The notes beneath the pieces were generated by a model. It ran no database searches, was not told the origin of the DNA, and saw nothing but the letters and a program-made list of their open reading frames with translations. Below are positions 1-11,631 of a DNA stretch of 64,000 nucleotides, one piece after another. The position numbers were made by a program, and so were the translations under genes. Every line of letters begins with the position of its first letter. The first letter of the stretch is position 1. The DNA is from Ignelater luminosus (taxonomy: Eukaryota; Arthropoda; Insecta; Coleoptera; Elateridae), in NCBI GenBank assembly GCA_011009095.1, contig VTPC01002362.1, positions 156,833 to 220,832 of the forward strand, written 5' to 3'.

Positions 1-2400
1 TTAAGAGTGGTTCGTTTTAGAATGAGCACATTGTACTTTGTAAAAGACTAACTGTAAAATACTTACAATGAGGGATCTACAATCAAATTATATACATTGT
101 CTAGTTTTATTTTTCATCATTTGTACTAGTATATCGTAGATAGTGACACTCTCTATAGTAAATATAATTGTTTACTTTAATACTAACGAATGTGTAGGTA
201 CATGCAATGCACACAAAGGTGAATAACAATTGTTGACAATACAAAAATAAATTTACATACTTACATAAATAATACAATACCATATATGCTTGCCCAAAAA
301 GATAATAATAAAAGTAAAGATAGTTGATAATATAAAGGAGAAATAGCTTTATATCAACAGTTCATATTTAAATTTAATAAATTCTGACAGAGAAGATTGA
401 TATTTTATATTTTATCATCGACATTATTATTACTATTATTAATTTTCTTTTTGGGTCAGGTATTTTAATTGACCAATAATAAAAAACAGAGGGCGTGCAA
501 AATGGCTGTTTGCTACTCAAGGTCTTAAAGTTTTAAATTTCATACATGAAAAATGTGTTTCGATTAGGAGTTACACAAATGCAATGGCAAAACAATAAAA
601 CTAAATACAATATAAAACATAAAACATATCTTTTTGCAATATAAAAACATTAAAAGAAACTATACAAAGCATTTACGTAATTAAATAATCTTTTTATAAA
701 TTTTCCTACATGTTTACACAGATATTCGATCAATAAAGATAGTACCGATTACCTTTTGAATTATCTATAGATAATGAAATTAATTCTGGTGAAACCGATT
801 TAAATTCATTTGCAACAGATTACACTTTATTTTTCTAAGATAAGAATTTACTCTTTGATAAACAAAGGAAAAATGCGTATATAAATATTGATAGAAGCAT
901 TTTCCGTATCTTCCACGGAACAAACAATGCTAATATCTTTTTCTTTGCTTATTTTTCTCATATTAAAACTGTATAGTTTCATCACGGTAAACAATAAGAT
1001 AACTCCTCGTGCATTTTGAAGTATTTCCCATGTTTTTTTCTTACTGGCGAATTCTTTTTTAATTCATGCAAAGTTTCAAGACTTTCACTCTAATGGTTTA
1101 GTGCTGTAACACTAATATCAATGATTTAACAATTTTTACATTTCTTTCATTAACTACAGAAAGTGTAATTTTTTAAATCCCCACATAGAGATGCAAACTA
1201 TTTAGGTTAAACAACTACAAAGATCAACGAACCAATATGGATGGATGATGCTTCTATCTTTTTTTAGCATATTTAAACAGGTGGAGGAGTGCATTATTTA
1301 AATAGTATCACATAACATAACATCCGTTCGACCTATCAATTTTAAACAAATTACTAAACAGAATTTAAAACAATGAGTTGTCCTTTGGTTGTACCGTTAT
1401 GTTTTTTATATTACGTTATATAAATTATTATAGCGTTGTGCAATATGAATAAAATATTAATTATTATCGTTTACAATTTCAAAACTAATAAATTGGCTTT
1501 TCCTTCGTTCTTTTAATCGAACTGCTTTTCATTAAAGTTTATTGTTGTTGTCGGAAGGATAAAGAAAACAAACGACGTCTAAAAAATAGGAAAGAGTCGT
1601 TTCCTTGGTTTTTTTATAGTACAAAAATGAGAATCTAAATACATACTATTAAATAAATTATAGAAGATAACAGGATCTACCTACATATTTTAAACAAGGG
1701 GAAAGGTGAACGCACGGAATGAACACCTACATATTATAAAGTTACTAGACAATAATATAAATTGATGTCTCATTTATTCTTCAACATCTTTTAATTTGAT
1801 TAAATGTTAATAACAAACTTAATTCCCAAGAAAAAAACATGAATAGCACTTTCAATTTCACACAAAAACTTAAAGCAATTTATCATTTTAAAACGCTATA
1901 AGTAAATCTAAATAAGGTAGATGCTATTCCTCTTGAATAATATTGTAAACAACCAACAGAAATATTGAACTTAATATAAATAAAATTTAAAAACAAATGT
2001 GAAAAAAGAAATCAAACAAAAACTAATTCTATCAACTATTAACAATGGAGAAGCAATAAAAGGAAAAATAACAATGATTTATCTTAAAGGTGGGTAGTAG
2101 ATGTACCCAAAATAATCGATATCCATGGACACTTAAACAATTACAACACATTAATCAACAAACTAATATCAGTTGATATTTTCACAACTTTAGGTACTAT
2201 ACCAATATGTTTTAAACTAAATCTATAGTTGATGCTTCCTGTCATGGTATGCTTAGGTCAAAGCGAAAACTTCAAACGTTCATGAAACTAAATAGTATTA
2301 TCTTGTTTTTAAAATTGATTTAGATAAAGAGAAGAAAAATTACTTTTACTTACACTTCGTAAGTTCCATTTTAAAATAAGACCTCGGCAGCCACGATTCT
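1..2400. other. AT-rich non-coding stretch
   Basis: No open reading frame with recognisable protein similarity and no clear repeat boundary is seen. Base composition is strongly AT-rich with many short A and T runs. It could be intron of the minus-strand myosin-18 gene, because the motor-domain exons have not yet appeared, but no exon was recognised here. Confidence 0.5.
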
Positions 2401-2813
2401 AATATCTGGGGGATTAATCTCTATTGATATGAACATCTTGGCAATTTATCATACTTTCGAAGGAAACCATAAATCTTTGCGCAAAATTGTTATAATTATG
2501 TTACTGTCGAAATGGGTGCAGCTTAGATTGTAGGTGATCCAAAATTCAGAAAGCACACGGTTGGCCAAAAGCTTGGAGATTAGTATAAATACCAAGAAAA
2601 CCTGCATCGAAATATGCCAAAAATTTGCAACAGCAATAATTCTGCATAGAATTTGTAGCAACCAATTAGTCTTAGTCTTAGTTTTAAATCCTTTAAAAAG
2701 TCATATTGCAAACTAAGGTACAGAGAGCAACTGTTTATTTAAAAGAAGTTGATCAAATCTTGAGTACCAAGATGGTCATCTAGCAAAAAATTGGAAAGAC
2801 AAAGCTATTCTAA

Positions 2814-3041
2814 GCAAGTTATGAAATTCTCATATACAGAAAAGGTCGAAGAATTGACACCAGGTTTGACTACGGCATTTAAAACAAATGACAAGAACGA
2901 AGAAAAAACAAGGCAAAAACTTTTAATTTTCGTGTATAGTAAAAGATCTTCAATTTGTGTGTCAAAGAGTAGGTACAGATTTAGTGTTGAATCTTAAAAA
3001 GATGAAAAAAGAGAGTGAAACAGGATGTAATGAAGTAATAT
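2814..3041 (+). repeat. Direct repeat, left copy, flanking a non-LTR element
   Basis: This 228-bp stretch is repeated in the same orientation at 3894-4154 with scattered mismatches. Both copies begin with GCAAGTTATGAAATTCTC and end with AATGAAGTAATAT. The left copy lacks 32 bp between two ACAGA microhomologies and one A of an A-run, which accounts for the length difference. The DNA between the copies is the non-LTR fragment and nothing else, so the pair behaves like a very long target-site duplication. It could instead be an older tandem duplication with the element inserted at the junction. Confidence 0.85.
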
Positions 3042-3893
3042 CTATAAATCAGCATATCAGGCCTGAATGCCTATAGCTTCTATTTGCAACTTCCATACGT
3101 TTCTGTTGGTTGCAATATTTTCCCATTCATGTAGATTAAATTTTTTAATATCTTCTTCTACATTTTGCCACTATGTCTTTCTCGGTCTTCCCTTTCTGCT
3201 CTTTTCTGTCATTTCTGTTTTGAAAATGGTTTTTGTTAGTTCGTTATTGTCCATTCGTATTATATGGCCTAATCATCTTAGTCTGCTTTAGATTATTATA
3301 GTATTTATCTGTACATCTTTAAACATTTCTTTTAGTTCGTTATTAGTTCTTCGTCTCCAGGTGTCATTTTCTTTTATTCCTCTATAAATTCTCCTCAGAA
3401 TTTTTCTTTCCCATATGTCTAATCTATTTTTACTTTCTTCTATTATTGTCCATGTTTCACGGCCATATAGAACTGTTGGTTTAATTATTGATTTATATGT
3501 GTACTTTTGTTTTCCTTGATCTATTCTTTGCATTCAGCACTTTATTTAGGAATCCCACACGTTTCTTGCCTGCTGTAATTCTTCTTTTTATTTCACTACT
3601 ACACTCTCCCCAACTTGTTGTTTCAGTCCCTAGGTACACTACACTATTTACTATGTTAAAACTGCATTTTATATTGTTTTCACTTTTTAGTATCAGTCTA
3701 AGTTTTTCATTTTGATCTTTGTTTCCTAGAATCATGTAGTTTGATTTCGGTTGGTTTATTTCTTGTCCTGCTTTTTTGGCTTGTTTTTCAAATCTTTTTA
3801 GAATTTCCTTTAGTTCTTCTTTGGTTCTTGCGAGTATTACTACATCATCTGCGTAGACTACCAGTTGATATGAGTTTTGTAGTATGTTGTTGT
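3042..3893 (-). mobile_element. 5'-truncated non-LTR retrotransposon (LINE), reverse transcriptase C-terminus
   Basis: On the minus strand the fragment opens just before a reverse transcriptase YADD box (LVVYADDVVILA, near 3855). It continues with the typical EINQPKSNYM and VVYLGTE segments. After a frameshift near 3510-3530 come the C-terminal LYGRETWT, WERKILRRIYRG and RRRTNNELKEMF segments, and after another shift near 3285 the segments LGHIIRMDNNEL and GRPRKTWWQNVEED, ending with a stop near 3062. This order is that of insect LINE ORF2 C-termini. The endonuclease and N-terminal RT are missing (5' truncation) and the frames are broken, so it is dead. No poly-A tail is seen at the 3' end. 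Confidence 0.85.
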
Positions 3894-4154
3894 GCAAGTT
3901 ATGAAATTCTCATATATAGAAAAGGTCGAAGAATTGACACCAGGTTTGACTATAACATTTAAAACAGATGATAAAAACGAAGAAAAAACAAAGTAAAAAA
4001 CTTTTAATTTTCGTCTATAGTAAAAAATCTTCAATTTGGGTATCAAAGAGTAGGTACAGAGATAAATAACACAATAATGACAAAACTACAGATTTATTAT
4101 TGAATCTTAAAAAGATGAAAGAAGAGAGCGAAACAGGATGTAATGAAGTAATAT
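3894..4154 (+). repeat. Direct repeat, right copy, flanking a non-LTR element
   Basis: This is the 261-bp right copy of the repeat at 2814-3041. It directly abuts the truncated 5' end of the LINE fragment. It retains the 32-bp segment (from GATAAATAACACAATAATG onwards) that is missing from the left copy. Read on the plus strand it gives a short peptide beginning MKFSY that resembles nothing I recognise. Confidence 0.85.
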
Positions 4155-6399
4155 GAGTAAAGTGGACCTAAACCTTGAATATAAAACATAACAGCAGAAG
4201 AAGACCAAAAAGATCAAATTAAAAAAAGAAGAAAAGACACAGTAAACACAGAGGATAACCAAGAAAATCAAATAGAACGGAAAAGGTAAAACAAAGGTCA
4301 TGAAAAAAAGAGAAGTGGAACTGGAAACGGCTATTGTACAGACTACTGATTGAAGAGGCATCAGCAGTAATTCTGTCTTACGATTTTACAAATCATAATA
4401 TTGTACGTTCTTCAACTTTTTTTCGGGTAACATTCGTTTTCTTGAGTTACAAAATAGAAGCAAACCAAGATATGAACAAGCAGGTGTGGAATCTCTGGAT
4501 CTTTAGTAATAAGAGGTTTCTGAAGAACTCTAGAATGTTAGAAACAGATATTGGAAAGATATGGCAGTAAAAGAAGAATAGTTGGATCCTCTTTGAAGCA
4601 GAATGACTTGTAAGTATCAAGAATTGTTGAATTTTGAGCTTTGGTAGAATAATTGCCTGCGTGTTCTAGGATGTTCAGGTTTATTGGTAGGGTAGGTATA
4701 CACCGTTCACGATGTTTATGGATCGTAATAGGCCATGCTTTTATTTTGTTAGGTTGGAAGTGTTTTCTCTTTTTTTTAAAAATTGCCATTTTGCATAAAC
4801 GTTTAGTACCGATTAGTTTCATTTTAGTAAAAAGAAATCAAGTTTTCTTTATATTTGCAGAGTTACAAAACAAAGACAACGGCGAGAGATCAAACTGGCA
4901 TAAAATCGTAACCTTAAAGTACATTAAGCGTCAATAACAATCTACAAGGCGAGTTAATAGATAAACAGCCCGGTTTACAATACTCAAACTGTCGTTCTGC
5001 CACAGCCATATACGACCCATAAACATCGTGAACGCTGTATACTTGCACAAGGAAGATTACGGATTTTTGGTTTTTAATTAATTTTCTGAAAAAATCTAAA
5101 CGAGATCTTAGGATATTAATTGTACTTGTACAGTTCTGTCGGTTTGATTTCCAAAGCAAGAGTTTGAGAAAACAATCTTTACTCTTCTACCAGCAGGGTA
5201 AATTTGTTCGACTCGCAACTAATGGTGTGCAAATCTGTCTTGTTAAACTTGGTCCATAGCGGTTAGAACAAGCCTTAAGTATGGTAAGTTCATTGGTTTC
5301 GTGCATTTGAATGCGTTTCAGGCATATATCAGAAAATTTTACATATAAGTACATACCAATTATGATCGCAGATGAAAAAGGTTATATCGAACCCTATAAC
5401 TTATGATCTTTCCGGCGTCCGCTAGCGGTCTCGTTTTGATTCTCCTCTTTTATAACTCTATAAGGCGACGCAAGACGCAGAATTACTTACAGTGATTTCC
5501 ATGAACGATAGAAGATATTAAAAGCAATGTTTCTTCATTAATAACTTTTTTTGCATCGGAAAAAATTCCAATATCCTTTCTAGATAGATTTCGATAGGAT
5601 GTTTGATTACAAAAATACAAACCAAAATATTCTATTCTCGGTCTTGGGTGGGCGAGAAGAAAACAAAACTGAATCATGAAGCTTGAACTGACAAAAGTTT
5701 TATTCTATTTTTAATCATTGGTACCATTTAGGAAACTTCAACATTTTCCTACTTAAACCAACATCTAAATTTCTATCGCCTTTTTTTGGGTAGCAGTTCT
5801 TCAAATCGATTGTGAACGTGAATTGCATCTTCTAATTTGTTTTAGTTCTTCTACCATGAAATTCTAAAGAATAAATCTTGCGGTAAAATCTATTATTACA
5901 GTACACAGGGTGACTGTAGAAAGTTTATACCAAATAGCGCGGAGTTGATCTATCTCTTTAGAACGTTCGATGCAACCGAACTCAATTTCGTTCAAGTAAA
6001 AAGAAAACTGAGGGATGTCAAAAACAGGAAGTACTCATATCTGCGGATCCTGGTATTCCTGGCATCGCCGAAATACTATAATTACTACCAGGTATTACTG
6101 GGTTGTAAATATTGCAATGGTACTTCCTATTTTTAATACTGTGGGATAAGTCACGGATATTTTTAAATAATACAATGATTATTTACTAAATAATATACTT
6201 CCAAATAAGAAATGACAAGACAAGAGGTGAGAAGTTTACAAACCTATCTCTTACCTTTAAGAAACAAATTATTTTTTACAATAATAATAATTAAATTGTT
6301 TTTTGAAAACAGTCATCTTTTATCTTTCCCTCATCTTCAAGATAACAATAACAGTAAATAAAAAAAACAAACAAATATATAATAAAAGATTTCCCAGNN
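4155..6399. other. Non-coding stretch before assembly gap
   Basis: Several ORFs of 60-95 codons exist on both strands (for example 4653-4937 plus, 4914-5159 minus, 5483-5677 minus). None shows a recognisable domain. The minus ORF at 5483-5677 runs into a donor-like GTAAGT, but without similarity it cannot be called an exon. Probably decayed repeats or myosin-18 intron. Confidence 0.4.
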
Positions 6400-6936
6400 N
6401 NNNNNNNNNNNNNNNNNNNNNNNNNNNNNNNNNNNNNNNNNNNNNNNNNNNNNNNNNNNNNNNNNNNNNNNNNNNNNNNNNNNNNNNNNNNNNNNNNNNN
6501 NNNNNNNNNNNNNNNNNNNNNNNNNNNNNNNNNNNNNNNNNNNNNNNNNNNNNNNNNNNNNNNNNNNNNNNNNNNNNNNNNNNNNNNNNNNNNNNNNNNN
6601 NNNNNNNNNNNNNNNNNNNNNNNNNNNNNNNNNNNNNNNNNNNNNNNNNNNNNNNNNNNNNNNNNNNNNNNNNNNNNNNNNNNNNNNNNNNNNNNNNNNN
6701 NNNNNNNNNNNNNNNNNNNNNNNNNNNNNNNNNNNNNNNNNNNNNNNNNNNNNNNNNNNNNNNNNNNNNNNNNNNNNNNNNNNNNNNNNNNNNNNNNNNN
6801 NNNNNNNNNNNNNNNNNNNNNNNNNNNNNNNNNNNNNNNNNNNNNNNNNNNNNNNNNNNNNNNNNNNNNNNNNNNNNNNNNNNNNNNNNNNNNNNNNNNN
6901 NNNNNNNNNNNNNNNNNNNNNNNNNNNNNNNNNNNN
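6400..6936. other. Assembly gap (run of N)
   Basis: About 537 undetermined bases. An apparent 215-codon plus-strand ORF across 6303-6950 is an artefact of the Ns. Confidence 0.99.
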
Positions 6937-7758
6937 GTTTTTACAGTTAACCTACTATTATAGAATCGTTCAGATTAACGAACGCTCTTAAAAGGATTCA
7001 TTTTCCTTTTCATGCAGAATTTCAAGAATGCAATTTATTATTACAATTATTCATTTTTATTAAAACATGGATTTGTATTGATGTTATTCCTGCATATGAA
7101 ATTGTTGAGTATTTAAAATAACATTAAATAAACAAATGCTTGCAACTGCAGTCACATTTGTTTTTTTTATTCGATATATTTCCAATTCGTCTGATGGTCC
7201 ATTTTGTTTAATATAATTTCATCGAAATGGAATTAGATGAACGCAACTCGTTTGTTATAGTAATTAGATAGGGCATATTAGTTAAGTTGTTGGATATAGT
7301 AACTAAAAACGGATAATAAAAGGATACTTTAATTAAAAAATTCCTATTTCATCAGAAGTTCATATTCAAATTCAACTGTTGAAATTAAAAGCAGGACTAT
7401 GGAAAGTCTAACCTCACTGTTTCATATCAAAATCTACAAAACCAAGGTAATCTTTAAACCACAAGAAAATTACAAATTATGTAATTCAATGAGGTATTGG
7501 TACACAGTAAGCGGTATCAATAGATCTAACCTTGCTTAACTTAATTTAACCTTTTCTAATAGTAGCACTATAAATTTCGAAAAAGCAACATTTACTTATC
7601 TGTATACATTATAGGGTAAACAAAGTCACATTGAAATTTTTAAGTATATAAGTATTACAAGATAGTGACCTATCTCTAGGCCAAAGCAAAAATTTTGGCA
7701 AACCTTTTAGACGAAGTACTACGCCATCCTCTTGGATCCTCGATTCGATTTAATCCAC

Positions 7759-7986
7759 CTACAACGTGTCAATGATGTGATTCAGAACGCCGTCCCTGGA
7801 AATCATTTGCCCAGAAGACAAGCCTTCTCCCGGAAGCTCTTGGATTAACTTGTAACAAGAATTAGCAACAACTGCGTACGCCGCAATCACGCGTCCTTTT
7901 GTAAATCTGCCCAAATATTTCGGAAAATGTGAGATGAGGGAATTCATGACCACTTTCCCCATTCTCCTGCCGTTGAACTTAGGCAT
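7759..7986 (-). other. Unassigned 75-codon ORF in a locally less AT-rich block
   Basis: The ORF begins MPKFNGRRMGKVVMNSL and contains AAYAVVANSCYKLIQELPGE. It lies in a 7680-9430 block that is visibly richer in G and C than its surroundings. I do not recognise the peptide. No splice signals were found that would join it to the myosin-18 exons. It may be part of a decayed mobile element. Confidence 0.25.
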
Positions 7987-8636
7987 GTCTTCTGAAGATC
8001 TAGTTCTACGTTCTTCATGTTCACCACCACGACAAGGGGTTTTCTGTAAAAGCTCCTGAATGCTAGAATCTTACTTCAGTTTGTGGGAAAAACTCTCAGC
8101 GCAAAGCTTTTTTAGGCATCTTTTAATGCCTCAGTATTCTACGTCTCTACGTTTCTTAGGCAGATCCGTTATTCCAGCGATGAAGGATTAATCCCAACCC
8201 CAATAAAATTTGTTAAGCTCATTTGTTGCACTTACAGGATTTAACACATTAGCGCCGATATCTTAGCGGGACTATTTCTGTCTTTCGTTATTCTAATGAT
8301 TTAAAAACTTGTATGGGTAATTCGATTGTGGTTAAATGCGTTTGATTGAACAAAAAAAAAAGATCGAAAAAGCAGATAGTATAGTTTTGTTCAAAAAACC
8401 AGAAAAGTAAAATCTTTCTGAAAACCAGATTCACCTGAAACTCTCCCTTACTGTCACCTACCTGGCCCTCTTAAAAGCTCTTTCTGAAGGCTGGTTCATC
8501 AACGAAGCTTTCTTCTATCCGCCTTGCGCTGTTGCACTTTAGACTGTCACTCGTCTACGTCTCCAGAGAGGTTTGTGAGCTGATCGGCATATGCTCAATT
8601 ACCAACGGAATAATCCCATTGACGGTGATCCCAAAT

Positions 8637-9240
8637 GTATAAATGGCAGCACAGATCAACGAATTCGACAGTGAGCTTAGCGTACTCAGCGACTCCACCT
8701 AATCAAAAGCAAGCTACCTCTATAAAAATCACCTAGCTTCAGTAGCAGCCAGTGTTAGTCCACTCAATCAACTCAGTAGCTCCAACAGCAGCAACCAGCT
8801 TCAATCTGAACTTTTGCTGTTTAGAACAATTATTTTGTTTTATTTAAAACAAACTCCAAAAAAATTCAAACAAATAAAAATAAAAGCCAAACAATACGAA
8901 GAAAAAGAAAAATAATAACAACGAATAGAAGAGGAATAGTAACAAGTAAAAAATAATAAAAGAACAAAGATAAAAAAAATCTAAACTACACATACAAATT
9001 CTTTAAAATTCGTTTATTTTCAACGTGAAGAACTAAAGAATTGAAAGATGTCAGTCAACTTAGGACAAGAGATCATCAAAGCTCCGTGCACTACGATGCA
9101 TGTACCGACAAGAGAAGCGAGCTATCCCGTCTGGTAATTCGTAAAGCGGACAGTCAAGCAGAACCGAGTGACTACTTCCAGAACACCTTTCGGGCCTCTG
9201 CTAAGAATACTCAGAAGAAAGTACAAACATCCTTCCGTTA
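8637..9240 (+). promoter_or_regulatory. Candidate core promoter with A-rich leader and short ORFs
   Basis: A TATAAATGG box near 8637 is followed about 30 bp later by GACAGTG, an initiator-like sequence. A long A-rich, stop-rich leader (8830-9040) follows. An ATG at 9048 opens a 29-codon ORF (MSVNLGQEIIKAP...), and an overlapping frame is open from 9041 to 9241. The arrangement (TATA, A-rich leader, short ORF) resembles a short insect gene or a retroelement leader, but no product is recognised. Confidence 0.25.
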
Positions 9241-9689
9241 GCCTCCTAAGTAGTATAAGTCCCAGACCAGGTATTCATCCTCGACAACACTCAACTATCT
9301 ATAACTTCACTCCAGCTAGACATCAATAAACAATTCAAGTTCTACAACTTCAGTGCTCAGAGTAACTCAAGAAATTCCTCCATCCTGTGGACGCTGTATT
9401 TCTTATTTCAGAATCAACCATCAGTTGTAACTAAATCGTACTAGCCAGTTTTATGTGATCTGAATCGTTTTATCTGTGGTTGATTAATCTATCATTATTC
9501 CATATAGGCTGTTCCAAAAGTAATGATCGTCCTTCTGGTGCTCGATTCAGCAACTTAAAATAATCAAAAAATAAGAGCGATAAAACATCGGAATGGCCTT
9601 CCTCACAGTTATAAACCATTTCTCAACTCTAACTCAAATTTTCAATTTTCATTGTTGCTAAAGGACGTTCCGTTAGTTTCTAGATGACG

Positions 9690-9845
9690 GACGTTCGTAG
9701 TATTAACATGATGGAGTCCCGTCATACTAAGGTCTGCATGTCAGAAATCACTTAAATACCATTAGTAGAAAGGGGACCAATACCTTGGCCTCCTAGATCA
9801 CCCAATATTAATCATTGAACTTTTTTTTGGCGAGGAGGAGGATTT
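9690..9845 (+). pseudogene. Fragment of a DDE transposase (Tc1/mariner superfamily)
   Basis: Translation across two frames gives HDGVPSY then GLHVRNHLNTI and, after a shift, ERGPIPWPPRSP followed by a decayed TFFW. This is the usual order of the second catalytic region (DGxPxH) and the third catalytic region (WPPRSPDLTPLDFFLWG) in a common insect DDE transposase family. Stops and shifts make it a relic. A second, more diverged relic of the same type lies at 38430-38760. Confidence 0.5.
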
Positions 9846-9849
9846 ATCA

Positions 9850-11490
9850 AAGATAATGTGTAGGTACACAGACAACACAATTTAATTTGATATTAAAAGT
9901 CTTTACTTCTTTTGTCGATAATTTGATAACAAAGGTACTACAAAGTTTTATGACTTACTTTTCGATTTATTTTACTTTACTGAATTGAACATTGGAAGGA
10001 CGGGCATTACCTTTGAAACACCGATAAATCTTGAGAAAAATTAATTTACATTTACAGTAAGCTAAAATGAAACAGGAATTAGGTGTTTACGCTAATAATT
10101 CTAATTTTATGTAATTCGTCGCCGACTGTAGACAAAATCTGTATCAACCTTTAGAATAGGAAGAAGCTTCGTTGAGCTGAGTCTGCTTTGTCAAAGAAGA
10201 AAAAATAAAGAAGTTTTTCTACATAATTGAATAAATTAAATGTACCTCGTTTAGATACATATGTAAAAAAATTATAATTTTGTAATGTGGTTTTCTTATT
10301 ATCTTATTTGATTAATATTTGAGGTTTTGCGTCTTGGTTATTTTAGCTGCTAACAGTAATCTAAGCTTTATTTACAAACCTATGTTATGATAATAGTTCT
10401 TTTCTCTTTTGGTATCAATTTTGAATATTCTCTAGGTTACATTAGAGTGTGATATCGGTACAAGAGATTAACTATTGATAATAATCATCTGGGTGTAGAT
10501 ACCAAACAATCCCGTAAAATTAAGTTTTTGTCTTCTTGATTTCACATTAAGGCTTACATAGGTAAGTTGTTAATAAATTAATGTAACTTTTTTTATGTCT
10601 GTTAAAAATGGCTACCATTCCGCCTCGAATTGAATTAATTCATTTATCTCAATTCATTTAATTCATTTCTGGAAATCCTGTCTGTGTTTGTCTAAATTGG
10701 TCCCAATTATTATTTATTGCATGCAACAAACTGACGCGGTAATTACTATATATGTACATGAAAAACCTTTTTTGCTGTGTAACAATGCATGTTACAAAGA
10801 ATCTGCAGAAAGGTACTATAAATATTGAATATTTTTGATTTTGATACTATCAAATCAATAGTTCGTTTAAAATTCTTTTCAGTTGTGCGGCGTTGTGCCT
10901 ACGTATCTTTTTTATTTTTAGTATTTTAGGCATTCGGTGCACGTATCTCTCACTCATTAGTTAACATTACAAGCGTTTCAATCGAGTCACAGATTAAATA
11001 ATCAAATAATCTTTCTTGATACTTAATGGCCTGTTGTACCATTTAAAAGGATAACATCATCAAAAGTGACGAATTCGATCTTTTTACCACAAAAAGTATT
11101 TTAATGTTTAGGTAAAGCCGTGGTTCTAGTGGGCTTGACTTCGAACTTGTAAATTAAAATTACTACAGTTTTTTTTAGGAAATTAATATTGTGTTATCGA
11201 TAAAATTCATTAATGATTCCTTCAAGTTTGTTTCTTTACAGATTATATTCTCTTTAAACTCATATTACATTATTAAATTTGTAAGGTTAGACTTCTTTAT
11301 TATGTTTCACTTAATTAACACAATCAATTCTGTTTGGTTTTGTTCTCCTTATTATGTAAGAAGAAAATTATACAAAATGGAGCTATTTTTAGAAAACCTC
11401 ACTTTTATATTAAAACAGTTAGATCTTGTAAGAGAATAAATGAAAAGAGACACAGAAAAAAAAATAAAAAGTGAGGAAATATAAAAAACT
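9850..11490. other. AT-rich non-coding stretch, probably myosin-18 intron
   Basis: No coding similarity or structured repeat is seen. It lies immediately downstream, on the minus strand, of the last recognised myosin-18 exon, so it is most likely the next intron. Confidence 0.45.
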
Positions 11491-11493
11491 TAC

Positions 11494-11631
11494 TATCGCT
11501 GATTTATTAAAACGCTGACTTCCGGAACGGCGTAAAGTTCCACCACGAATATTTGCGTCATCCAGCACAACTTCCCGACCATCATATCCGGATCTTCTGC
11601 TTAGTTCGCTTAATTCGGCTACCGGTTGCAC
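11494..11631 (-). CDS. Mhcl: Myosin-18 coding exon after the PDZ domain
   Basis: A 46-codon exon with acceptor TTTTGTAG before 11631 and donor GTAAGT from 11493. It reads VQPVAELSELSRRSGYDG..., continuing directly from the DSVTVK end of the PDZ exon in phase 0. The segment resembles the PIPELSELSR stretch that I recall after the PDZ domain in vertebrate MYO18A. It is the last exon I could recognise, so the reading frame must continue at lower coordinates. Confidence 0.85.

Noticed and set aside
6303..6950. Long plus-strand ORF of 215 codons
   Set aside because: Almost all of it is the run of N; not a real reading frame.
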